DNA of 64,000 nucleotides. Origin: Marinithermofilum abyssi. GTDB lineage: Bacteria; Bacillota; Bacilli; Thermoactinomycetales; DSM-45169. The DNA is taken from positions 1-64,000 of the forward strand of contig NZ_BMHQ01000004.1 of NCBI RefSeq assembly GCF_014641195.1, read 5' to 3'. A program made the translations under genes and the position numbers. Of the stretch, positions 7,907 through 15,422 are shown in pieces; position 1 is the stretch's first letter; each line of letters starts with the position of its first letter. A model generated the notes under the pieces. That model had not been told where the DNA came from. It did no database searches and saw only the letters and a program-made list of their open reading frames with translations.

Positions 7907-9040
7907 GTGAAACCCGTCACCTTCGTACATACAGCAGATCTCCATTTGGATCTGCCGGTGCAAGGATGGAAAGGGAATGAAGAACAACTGCTGCTGCGCC
8001 GGGAAGAATACAGGCAAACATTTTCCCGCATCGTCGGCTTAACGAAGGAGAAAGAGGCGCAGTTTCTCCTGATTGCCGGGGATTTTTTGGAGCACGAATA
8101 TGTGAATCGCTCCACCGTGCAATGGGTGATGGAGCAATTGGAACGCATTCCGGATGTTCAGGTGTTGATTGCTCCCGGCAATCATGATCCTTATCGGACA
8201 GACTCCTTTTACCGGACGGTCAAGTGGCCGGATCACGTACACATCTTTTCAGAGAAATGGGAGACCCATTCCTTTTCTCAGTATGACCTTTGCCTGTACG
8301 GCAAGGGGTTTGCGGATATGGAAGAAAGAGAGAGCTCGCTGCCCGAAAATGGGCAGGATGGAGAACGGCGGTTGATGTTGGTTCACGGGACGTTGGGCCA
8401 CCGAAAGGAGGCATCCCCCTATTTTCCGCTGTCGATGGAGGAGTTGGCCCCGTTGGAGATGGATTATGTGGCGTTGGGTCACATTCACCAGGCAGTAACG
8501 CATCGGTTGGCCAATGAACGGAAGACGGTCGTCCGTTATCCAGGGTCTCCGGAGGCGCTGCGTTGGAAGGAAACCGGGGAACGAACCGTCACCGTCGGAC
8601 GTCTGGACACGGGTGGAATCCGCTGGGAGGCCGTGCCTGTGCACACGCGTCGTTACGAAATTTATCATATAGATGTGACAGGGTGCGAGACGGAAGAGGA
8701 GCTGCTGCGACGGATCGGAGAGAACATCCCCGCTGACCGCCGGGAAGCGTATCTCCGCTTGATTTTTCAGGGCAGGCGGCCTCGGGAAATCGTCTATGCT
8801 TCCGACTGGCTGGAACTTCGACTTCGCCAGCAAGGATTCTTTTACACGGAATGTATGGATCAGTCCGTGCCCGACTTTGATGTGGAACGTTTGCGGGAGG
8901 CGGACGGGGTGGCAGGCGCTTTTGTCCGGCGGATGGAAGCCCGGATCGAACAAGCGAACGAGGAAGAAAAAGAAATGCTGCAAGAAGCCTTGTACAAAGG
9001 GTTGGAAGCGTTGTTGACACCGGAGGTGGTTCACAAGTGA
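7907..9040 (+). CDS. yhaO: metallophosphoesterase, YhaO/SbcD-type DNA exonuclease subunit
   Basis: A 377-residue calcineurin-like phosphoesterase of the Mre11/SbcD group. Metal-binding motifs appear in order: HTADLHLD (about 8-15), AGDFLEHE, PGNHDPYR, LVHGTLGH and LGHIHQ. A C-terminal capping domain follows. The usual GD-x-F/L-D is GDFLE here. The GTG at 7907 is preferred because GGGGAGGG lies just upstream and family similarity begins there; an ATG 45 codons earlier would add unrelated sequence. The stop overlaps the start of yhaN (GTGA), so the two are translationally coupled and probably form a nuclease-ATPase pair for DNA end processing. Confidence 0.85.
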   Translation: MKPVTFVHTADLHLDLPVQGWKGNEEQLLLRREEYRQTFSRIVGLTKEKEAQFLLIAGDFLEHEYVNRSTVQWVMEQLERIPDVQVLIAPGNHDPYRTDSFYRTVKWPDHVHIFSEKWETHSFSQYDLCLYGKGFADMEERESSLPENGQDGERRLMLVHGTLGHRKEASPYFPLSMEELAPLEMDYVALGHIHQAVTHRLANERKTVVRYPGSPEALRWKETGERTVTVGRLDTGGIRWEAVPVHTRRYEIYHIDVTGCETEEELLRRIGENIPADRREAYLRLIFQGRRPREIVYASDWLELRLRQQGFFYTECMDQSVPDFDVERLREADGVAGAFVRRMEARIEQANEEEKEMLQEALYKGLEALLTPEVVHK

Positions 9041-11967
9041 AGCTGGAACGGATCTACTTCCGGGGATTCGGTAAATATGTGGACCGCACGTTTGAACTGG
9101 AGCCCGGGCTCAATTTGTTCGAGGCACCCAACGAAGCCGGAAAATCCACGCTGATTCACGGATTGACGGCGTTGTTGTACGGGGTGAAAAAAGAAGGAAT
9201 CTCCCGCCGGCAAAAAGCGGATCACTATGACCGTTACCTTCCCTGGGAGAGTCGCCATTACGGCGGTGAAGTAGACTTTTCCCTTCAGGGAAAGCAATAC
9301 CGCATCATCCGCAATCTGCTGTGGGAGGAAGAGCGTGAGCAGTTGGTTGATCGAAAAACCGGGCGCGACTTAACAGAGCTATATCCTCTGGATCGACGAA
9401 AGGATCGCAATCTGCTGGAAAAGTTAATCGGGCTGAACCGAAATCTGTTTTTGCGTGTCGCCTATATTTCTCCCTACAGCTTGGCGGGGGAAAAACAATT
9501 GGTAGATCGCATCCGCCAACTGGTGACCCAGGGCGAGGAACAGGATCTGGCACCGGTGTTGGAACGCTTGGAACAGGAGATTCAACGGATCGGCAAGTCT
9601 CCCCTGGCTCGCAGCAAACCTTACGGCGCCGCAGTCAACCGGGTGGAAGTGCTGGAGAAAAATCTGAGGGATCTCCGGGCTTCTTATGAAGAACTCCGGA
9701 AAGATCAGCGCCGTTTATCCCGTATGCAGCAGGAGCTGGCGGAAGAAACCAAGCGGTGGGAGGCCTGTCGTCAACGGGCCAACCAGCTGCGGCAGCAGGT
9801 CCGTTTGCAGGACCGGCTGGCTACTTTGCAGGAGAAACAAAAGCACTTCAGTTATAAACAGCAGACATTGAGAGAGTTGGAAAAGAAACGAGCTGCCTTA
9901 AAGGAACAGCGGGACCATTTGGCTCCCCCGGTTGTGTTGTCTCCCGAGGAAATGGACGCGATGAACAAACTGTTAAACGAACGGGAAGTGCCTCGTATCC
10001 GTTTGGAAACCTTGCGGGAAGAGCGGAACGACTTGGCCCAAAAGCTGGCTTCAGTCCGGCGGGAGCAGGCGGGATTTTTGGCGGAGGATGTTTCCCAAAT
10101 GGAGCGGCAGAGGCATCTGCTGGAAGAAGTCGTGCGGTTGCAGCAGAGCTTGATCACCCCGGTGGCTCAGGAAACGATGGATGAAAAAGTGACTGCGATG
10201 CGGTTGGAAAAGGATCATCAACGGTTGCAGGAGCTCCAGGAACGGGAAGAAGACTGCCGTCGCCGCCGGCGCGAGCTGGAAGACCGCCACTATTCCTATA
10301 AAGCCCGTCTGGAAGGATGGGAGCGGGAACATTTCCTGCGTCAAGCGACACAAGTGACAGTAAATGAGCCGGCCCGCCCCTCCCGCAATTGGCTGTGGGG
10401 CGGGATCGGCACAACGGTGCTGGGGATCTTGCTCTTGAAGGACGCTCCGGTTCTGGGGCTGATGGCCCTTGGTGTTGCGGGATTTGCCTTTTTCCGTTAC
10501 CGCAAACAGCGACTGTTGGATCAGCAAGTGCGTCAAGAGTGGCAGGAACGGCAACAGCGCTTGCAAGCGGAATGGGCGCGGTTGAAAGAGGAGCAGAAAA
10601 ATAATCGGCAGAATGTCCCTGAACTGGATTATGATTCACTGCTGGCACAAACGGCGGAAATCAAACAGCAGCTGCATCGATTGTATGATGAGCTGGCACT
10701 GATCATCCAGGAGCAGGAAGCCATTTTTGAGCGGTGGCAAGCCGGATCCGCGGCCGAATTGTACTGGAAAGTGGAACAGCAACGGTTGAAAGTGAAGGAG
10801 CGGGAAGCGGCCAAGAAAAGAGACAAAGAATACCGGGCCCGTATCGCTGAACTTCAGGAGGAACTGGAACACTGGGGTGAACGATTCCGGAGTCGATTGG
10901 GCTCCTTTGAAGCAGAGCGTTGGTTGAAAGAGATCAGCCGGATGGCGGATGAAGCGAGAGCTGCTCGGGAACAGGTGCAGAAGCTGGAATTGGAGCTGTC
11001 TGCCAAACAGGAAGAGGAAGGGCGCTTGTTGGCGGCTTTGGACCGTTTACAGGAAGAAGAAGCTGCCTGGAGTGAACGATTGGGTACCGATGATGTGGAA
11101 GAGTGGGCGGAATGGCTCGAAAGAAGCGGGGAAGTGCACCGCCTGAACCGTCAGTTGGAATCCCTGGAGCAGGAATGGGAGGAGCTGATGCGGGTAAAAC
11201 AGCGCGAAGGCTGGGATATCCAGTTGGCGGAAGTGCAGGAGGAAATGCAAGCGCTGGAGAAGGAGTCTGAAGGTTTTGCAGCGAATCAGGAGCAAGAAGG
11301 GGAAAATATCCGTGACCTTTTGGCCCGGGCCGAAGCGGACCTGGAAGAAGCGGAAGCTGTCTACCGGGAGAAAGAGGCGGAGGTCTTGAAGCTGGAGGAG
11401 CGGATTCGAACCCGGTATGGTCAGCTGCCTCCCTTGGGTGACGTGGAAACCCGTTGGCAAGAAGCCCAGCGACAGGTCCGTGCTTTGGAGAAAGAACGGA
11501 CGGCATTGGAGACGGCACGGGAAGTGTTGCAAGAGGCGGTACAGGAAGTACAGGAAGATTTGGCGCCCCGGCTGGCCCCTCATGCGTCCAGGTGGATTGC
11601 AGGCGTAACGGGCGGCAGATATCAGGATTTACTGATCGATCCGGCAGACGGGCTGAGTCTGAGTGTGTTTACACCGGAAACCGGCGACCGGCAACCCGTC
11701 GAAAACCTGAGCCAAGGCACGGTGGACCAAATGTATTTCGCTATGCGGTTGGCACTGATTCACTTCTTTTCCGAAACCAGCGGCCTCCGTTTACCCGTTA
11801 TCTTGGACGACAGTTTGGTCCACTTTGATGATGATCGACTTCGTCCGGCACTCAAAATCTTGGGAGAGATGGCCCAAGACCATCAGGTGATTTTGTGTAC
11901 TTGTCAAAGCCGGGAAAAAAGGGTGATGGAAGAGGAGGGCATCCCTTTCGTACGGCAGGTGGTGTAA
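9037..11967 (+). CDS. yhaN: YhaN, SbcC/Rad50-like AAA ATPase
   Basis: A 976-residue SMC/Rad50-type ATPase. Walker A is near residues 31-39 (APNEAGKST). Two long coiled-coil arms (about 180-440 and 490-830) flank a central hydrophobic pair of segments (about 450-485), a known oddity of YhaN compared with SbcC. The signature region (NLSQGTVDQMYFAMRLAL) and Walker B (LPVILDDSLVHFDDDR) are at the C terminus. No zinc-hook CxxC is evident at the arm tips. The gene starts at GTG overlapping the yhaO stop. It is expected to act with YhaO in processing DNA ends; in Bacillus these proteins are linked to DNA repair and to phage resistance, but their biochemistry is poorly defined. Confidence 0.85.
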   Translation: MKLERIYFRGFGKYVDRTFELEPGLNLFEAPNEAGKSTLIHGLTALLYGVKKEGISRRQKADHYDRYLPWESRHYGGEVDFSLQGKQYRIIRNLLWEEEREQLVDRKTGRDLTELYPLDRRKDRNLLEKLIGLNRNLFLRVAYISPYSLAGEKQLVDRIRQLVTQGEEQDLAPVLERLEQEIQRIGKSPLARSKPYGAAVNRVEVLEKNLRDLRASYEELRKDQRRLSRMQQELAEETKRWEACRQRANQLRQQVRLQDRLATLQEKQKHFSYKQQTLRELEKKRAALKEQRDHLAPPVVLSPEEMDAMNKLLNEREVPRIRLETLREERNDLAQKLASVRREQAGFLAEDVSQMERQRHLLEEVVRLQQSLITPVAQETMDEKVTAMRLEKDHQRLQELQEREEDCRRRRRELEDRHYSYKARLEGWEREHFLRQATQVTVNEPARPSRNWLWGGIGTTVLGILLLKDAPVLGLMALGVAGFAFFRYRKQRLLDQQVRQEWQERQQRLQAEWARLKEEQKNNRQNVPELDYDSLLAQTAEIKQQLHRLYDELALIIQEQEAIFERWQAGSAAELYWKVEQQRLKVKEREAAKKRDKEYRARIAELQEELEHWGERFRSRLGSFEAERWLKEISRMADEARAAREQVQKLELELSAKQEEEGRLLAALDRLQEEEAAWSERLGTDDVEEWAEWLERSGEVHRLNRQLESLEQEWEELMRVKQREGWDIQLAEVQEEMQALEKESEGFAANQEQEGENIRDLLARAEADLEEAEAVYREKEAEVLKLEERIRTRYGQLPPLGDVETRWQEAQRQVRALEKERTALETAREVLQEAVQEVQEDLAPRLAPHASRWIAGVTGGRYQDLLIDPADGLSLSVFTPETGDRQPVENLSQGTVDQMYFAMRLALIHFFSETSGLRLPVILDDSLVHFDDDRLRPALKILGEMAQDHQVILCTCQSREKRVMEEEGIPFVRQVV

Positions 11968-11991
11968 TCCTGTGAGAAAGGATGGTATGCC

Positions 11992-12426
11992 GTGCAATTG
12001 CCGAAACATCATGTGGCTGCGGCTGGTATTGTGATTAATGGGGAAGGACATGTCCTGTTGATCCAACGCGCTGACAACGGGCGCTGGGAACCTCCCGGCG
12101 GGGTGGTGGAACTGGAAGACGGCCTGGAAGAAGCGGTCATCCGGGAAGTAAAGGAGGAGAGCCATGTCGACGTCCGGGTGGAGCGCCTGGTGGGTGTCTA
12201 TAAAAGTGTCGGCCGCCGCGGCACCCACGTCGTCAGCCTCGTTTTCCTCTGCCGTCCGATTGGCGGCCGTCCCGAGCCCGGTGATGAAACAGTGGCGGCC
12301 GGTTACTATTCGAGGGAAGAAGCGATGAAGCTGGTGACGCGGGAGCTGATGCGGGATCGGCTCCGCGATGCGTTTGCAAATCAGACGGCGCCTTTTGTCC
12401 GGGATTATCGGACACCGGGAGCATAA
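11992..12426 (+). CDS. Nudix hydrolase
   Basis: A 144-residue Nudix fold protein. The Nudix box lies at about residues 37-59 and is recognisable as GGVVELEDGLEE followed by REVKEESHV. Two consensus positions differ: the first Glu is Asp, and the Gly after EE-x is His. The catalytic REVKEE core is intact, so pyrophosphohydrolase activity is still plausible. Substrate cannot be read from the sequence. The start is GTG at 11992, behind GAAAGGATGG. It lies 24 bases after yhaN on the same strand and may be cotranscribed. Confidence 0.8.
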   Translation: MQLPKHHVAAAGIVINGEGHVLLIQRADNGRWEPPGGVVELEDGLEEAVIREVKEESHVDVRVERLVGVYKSVGRRGTHVVSLVFLCRPIGGRPEPGDETVAAGYYSREEAMKLVTRELMRDRLRDAFANQTAPFVRDYRTPGA

Positions 12427-12550
12427 AAAAACCGGCCTTCTGCTTGGAGCAAGCAATAGAAAAGAGGGCTTGGTGCTCAAGGTGGCTGGCAAAGTCCATC
12501 TTCGGGAAAGAGTGTTACTGTATGGAAGAGATTTATCAGCAGCTTTGGAC

Positions 12551-13630
12551 TTACCGTCTCCTGTTTACTGCGGGGGACGGTTTTTTTTGCAGCTCCTGAT
12601 GAATCCGTTGGCACTGGCGGACAGCCGTATCCAAATCATCCGTGCAGACACGGAAGCGTGCCTGTTTTTCATAGGCAGATTGCGTATGCCGATAGCGTGG
12701 ATCATAATAGGATTCGAGCAAGATTTTAACCAAATCATCGTAACGTTGCGCCTTCAGGTGGTGATGGAGCATCTGCCGCCGGGGAGGGGGCAGCCGGCGC
12801 TCGATCCGGCTCAACGCCCCGGCAACTTGACGTTGAAACCGATCCGGATGGTTCTGGTCACAATGGTATGTCTCCACAATGCGGCGGATTCGGGTGGCCA
12901 GGGAAGCTTCTGCCACAACGGGGATGCCCTGTTCTTTGGCTCTGATTAAAAAAGCGGGCAGATGGACCCGTCCAATTCGTCGGCTTTCCGCTTCCATCCA
13001 GATGAAAGGGGCACCGGACAAGGCTTTTAAGCGATGGTACAGCAGGGCATCAAACATCCGCTGGTTTCGGGGGGAAATATCCCCGAGGTTGCCAAACGCG
13101 GAACCGCGGTGTCCGGCCAGGGATTCGAGGTCCAGGACAGGGATGCCGCGTTGTTCCAAGCGGCGCAGGATATCGGTTTTGCCCGTACCTGTCAGCCCAT
13201 GCAGCACGATCAGGCGGCTGGAAAGCGAATAATGTTCCAGCCAGTCGACGATCATTTCGCGATAGGCGCGGTATCCTCCCGTCAGGCGAAAGACCGGTTG
13301 TTGTGCCAGATCGAGAAAAGAGGCCACCGCTTTGCTGCGCATGCCGCCCCGCCAGCAAAAGATCAACGGGGTTTTTCCGCCGCATGCCTCCAAGACGCGG
13401 TTTACCAGCGAGGGGATTTTTGGAGAAACGATTTCCATCGCTTTTTGAACGGCAGGTTCACGTCCTTGTTGCTTATACAACGTGCCGATCAGGGCTCGCT
13501 CTTCATCGGTAAAGAGAGGGACGTTCACCGCTCCCGGCACGGTTGCTTCTTCATATTCTCTCGGAGAACGTACATCGATCCATTGCAGATCCCCTAGGTG
13601 CCATGCTTCTTCCGGCAGCAACTCTTTCAA
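12551..13630 (-). CDS. mnmH: tRNA 2-selenouridine/geranyl-2-thiouridine synthase
   Basis: A 359-residue MnmH (SelU, YbbB). The N-terminal rhodanese domain (about 10-125) has its catalytic Cys92 in FCWRGGMRS. The C-terminal P-loop domain has Walker A GLTGTGKT at 145-152. The enzyme replaces sulphur with selenium at U34 of certain tRNAs, by way of a geranylated intermediate. Full activity needs selenophosphate from SelD, which is not encoded in this window. Length is normal for the family. The gene lies on the minus strand next to the truncated globin gene but is separated from it by a terminator, so it is probably its own transcription unit. Confidence 0.9.
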   Translation of the reverse strand: MKELLPEEAWHLGDLQWIDVRSPREYEEATVPGAVNVPLFTDEERALIGTLYKQQGREPAVQKAMEIVSPKIPSLVNRVLEACGGKTPLIFCWRGGMRSKAVASFLDLAQQPVFRLTGGYRAYREMIVDWLEHYSLSSRLIVLHGLTGTGKTDILRRLEQRGIPVLDLESLAGHRGSAFGNLGDISPRNQRMFDALLYHRLKALSGAPFIWMEAESRRIGRVHLPAFLIRAKEQGIPVVAEASLATRIRRIVETYHCDQNHPDRFQRQVAGALSRIERRLPPPRRQMLHHHLKAQRYDDLVKILLESYYDPRYRHTQSAYEKQARFRVCTDDLDTAVRQCQRIHQELQKKPSPAVNRRR

Positions 13631-13675
13631 GTAGGTTCCCTTCTTTCATGAATCATTGGAAATGCATTGGAAACC

Positions 13676-13709
13676 AAAAAGCAGCGTCCGCGAACAGACG
13701 CTGCTTTTC
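13676..13709 (-). terminator. terminator of the globin gene
   Basis: AAAAGCAGCGTC at 13677-13688 pairs with GACGCTGCTTTT at 13697-13708, giving a strong stem. Read on the minus strand it ends in TTTTT, directly after the globin stop codon. Confidence 0.85.
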
Positions 13710-13711
13710 AG

Positions 13712-14077
13712 TCACTTGTTGATGATGTGCGGCTTCACTGCCCGCAGAAAAGCTTCCACGGTGACCCGGTCATCGATCGGAACATTGTATTTCCGCAAGG
13801 CTCCGTTCATGTGACGGATCGCAATTTCGTATGCTTCGAATGAGATATTCAGTCCTTTATGAGCGATGCGCAGTGTATTTCCCTGGTATTTGTGGGGACC
13901 GCCCAGAGCGTAGCTCATAAAGTATGTAATCTGATGCTCCCGAAGCTTTTCCAAGTCCGTGTATGTGAAGTAGTGTCGCACCTTCTCATCAGCAATCATG
14001 CGATCGTAAAACTCATGGACGACGGCGGAAATGCCTTTTTCGCCGCCGAGTTTATCGTACAACGTTTCTGCTGCCAC
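13712..14077 (-). CDS. truncated haemoglobin, group I type
   Basis: A 121-residue 2-on-2 globin. The pattern LREHQITYFMSYALGGPHKY followed by QGNTLRIAHKG matches truncated globins: a distal Gln at about 49, the GGPxxYxG turn and the proximal haem-ligating His near residue 73. Such proteins bind oxygen or nitric oxide. The start is uncertain. GTG at 14077 has GGGGGG plus AA about seven bases upstream, while ATG at 14094 (six residues longer) has no clear site. A Crp/Fnr-type operator and a matching -10 lie upstream, just after the gene for a Crp/Fnr regulator. Confidence 0.85.
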   Translation of the reverse strand: MAAETLYDKLGGEKGISAVVHEFYDRMIADEKVRHYFTYTDLEKLREHQITYFMSYALGGPHKYQGNTLRIAHKGLNISFEAYEIAIRHMNGALRKYNVPIDDRVTVEAFLRAVKPHIINK

Positions 14078-14221
14078 GGATGTTCCCCCCATTTCAACAA
14101 GCAAGAGAAAAGTATCATTGGTTTTCAGACAAAAGTTCGGGGATGCAGGCGGGAATCCATATACCCATGAACAAAGTAAAGGATGGATGGAAATGAGTAC
14201 AAGAAACAAAGAGATGTATTT

Positions 14222-14263
14222 ACTGTAACAAATCCACAAACAAGCAGGCGTGATATATATCAC
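14222..14263 (-). promoter_or_regulatory. Crp/Fnr-type operator and promoter for the globin gene
   Basis: The perfect palindrome GTGATATATATCAC at 14250-14263 fits the Crp/Fnr half-site pattern GTGA-N6-TCAC. On the minus strand a -10-like TACAGT occupies 14222-14227. If transcription starts near 14215, the operator is centred at -41.5, the classic class II activator position. The likely regulator is encoded by the adjacent Crp/Fnr gene (inference). Confidence 0.6.
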
Positions 14264-14319
14264 ACCCGAGGTTGCTTTTCTATAAAAATAATGGGATGGA
14301 TTGCATTTGCAGGAATTGA

Positions 14320-15009
14320 TTAATGTTCCTCGATCCGGCTTTCCAAATGAGCCACGTGAATCAACAGATACCCCTGATGACCTCCGACGATTCCCTGCCG
14401 TTTGAGCCGGTTCAGAATGCGGCTGACCGTTTCCCTGGTGGAACCGATCATTTGCGCCAGTTCTCGATTGGTGAATTTTTCGGTAAGCTTTACCCATGAT
14501 CCTTGATACGGGCGGCTTACATCCTGAGCCAATCGGAGAAGGAGCATGATCAGCCGTTCCTGAACATCAAAAATAATGGTTTCACTCCATTGTTGTTCCA
14601 GTTCCAACATTCGCTGCCCCATCAAGGTGATCACACGCTGGCTCAATTCTGGATATTCTTTCAGCAGTTGATTCATATCTTCCAGCGTAATGACCAGAAG
14701 GACAGAATCTTCCTCAGCATGCGCATCTGCCTGGAATACAGCCGATTGAAAAAAGCCGTAAAGCGGAAAGAGGTCGCCCTGATGGTGATAAGTGAGCAGC
14801 GATTTTTTTCCGTCCGGGTCTGTCCTGTACATTTTCACCTTGCCGCTGCGGAGGATAAACACCCGGTCGATCGGTTCGCCTCGCAGATGAATCACGGTTT
14901 CCCGTTTGTACTTCCGCTCAATCATTTTTTGACTGACCATGCGGAGGATCTCCGGTGAAAGGCGATGAAGTAAAGGAATTGTCTGTAAAAATGATGTGAT
15001 TGGATTCAT
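14320..15009 (-). CDS. Crp/Fnr family transcriptional regulator
   Basis: A 229-residue activator-type regulator. The N-terminal cyclic-nucleotide-binding-like beta-roll (about 15-125) contains GEPIDRVFILRSGKVKMYR. A dimerisation helix follows, then a C-terminal winged helix-turn-helix (about 170-215) with FTNRELAQMIGSTRETVSRI. There is not a single Cys, so it cannot hold the Fe-S cluster used by Fnr; the signal must be something else. The ATG at 15009 has GGAGGG upstream. The neighbouring globin promoter carries a matching palindrome, suggesting local control of an oxygen- or nitric-oxide-related response. Confidence 0.85.
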   Translation of the reverse strand: MNPITSFLQTIPLLHRLSPEILRMVSQKMIERKYKRETVIHLRGEPIDRVFILRSGKVKMYRTDPDGKKSLLTYHHQGDLFPLYGFFQSAVFQADAHAEEDSVLLVITLEDMNQLLKEYPELSQRVITLMGQRMLELEQQWSETIIFDVQERLIMLLLRLAQDVSRPYQGSWVKLTEKFTNRELAQMIGSTRETVSRILNRLKRQGIVGGHQGYLLIHVAHLESRIEEH

Positions 15010-15083
15010 GTTGACCGTCCCTCCGCCCACCTCTATGAAAAGTGTAAAAGAAAACGTTGTCACCCGCAAACTTTTTCTTTAAG

Positions 15084-15119
15084 GAAAAAGCGGGAATCGT
15101 CCATGGGGGGATTCCCGCA
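15084..15119 (-). terminator. terminator of the small acidic protein gene
   Basis: GCGGGAATC at 15090-15098 pairs with GATTCCCGC at 15110-15118. On the minus strand the stem is followed by TTTTTC. Confidence 0.8.
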
Positions 15120-15131
15120 TTTCGATGGGCA

Positions 15132-15296
15132 CTACTCCTGCTTTTCTTCCTCGCTTTCCACAGCTTCCGGGTCGTAGGGTGTGGGTCCGTAAGCTTCCAG
15201 TATAGAATCGGTGATCTCCGATTCGTCCTCGTCGGTTAATTGCACCAGATTTTTGGCTTCCATTTCGGGGGGAAGTCGTTTGGATCGTTGTTCCAT
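15132..15296 (-). CDS. small acidic hypothetical protein (54 aa)
   Basis: This is a short gene with an excellent AAGGAGGA site a few bases before ATG at 15296 and a strong terminator just after its TAG. The protein begins MEQRSKRLPPEMEAKNL and ends EAVESEEEKQE. It is highly acidic, with about 20 Asp/Glu residues and no Cys, Trp, signal peptide or membrane segment. I do not recognise it. It is divergent from addB across a roughly 125-base gap and lies upstream of the Crp/Fnr gene on the same strand, separated by the terminator. Confidence 0.65.
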   Translation of the reverse strand: MEQRSKRLPPEMEAKNLVQLTDEDESEITDSILEAYGPTPYDPEAVESEEEKQE

Positions 15297-15422
15297 GAAA
15301 AATTCCTCCTTGTTTGCAGTACCCAGCTGTAGGATGTTTTGCTATCGTAAGCATGAGTATTAAAATCTTGTTTCCCATGGGGAGTTCTTATGCGTGGAAC
15401 TTTTCACGTGAGGAGGATACAT

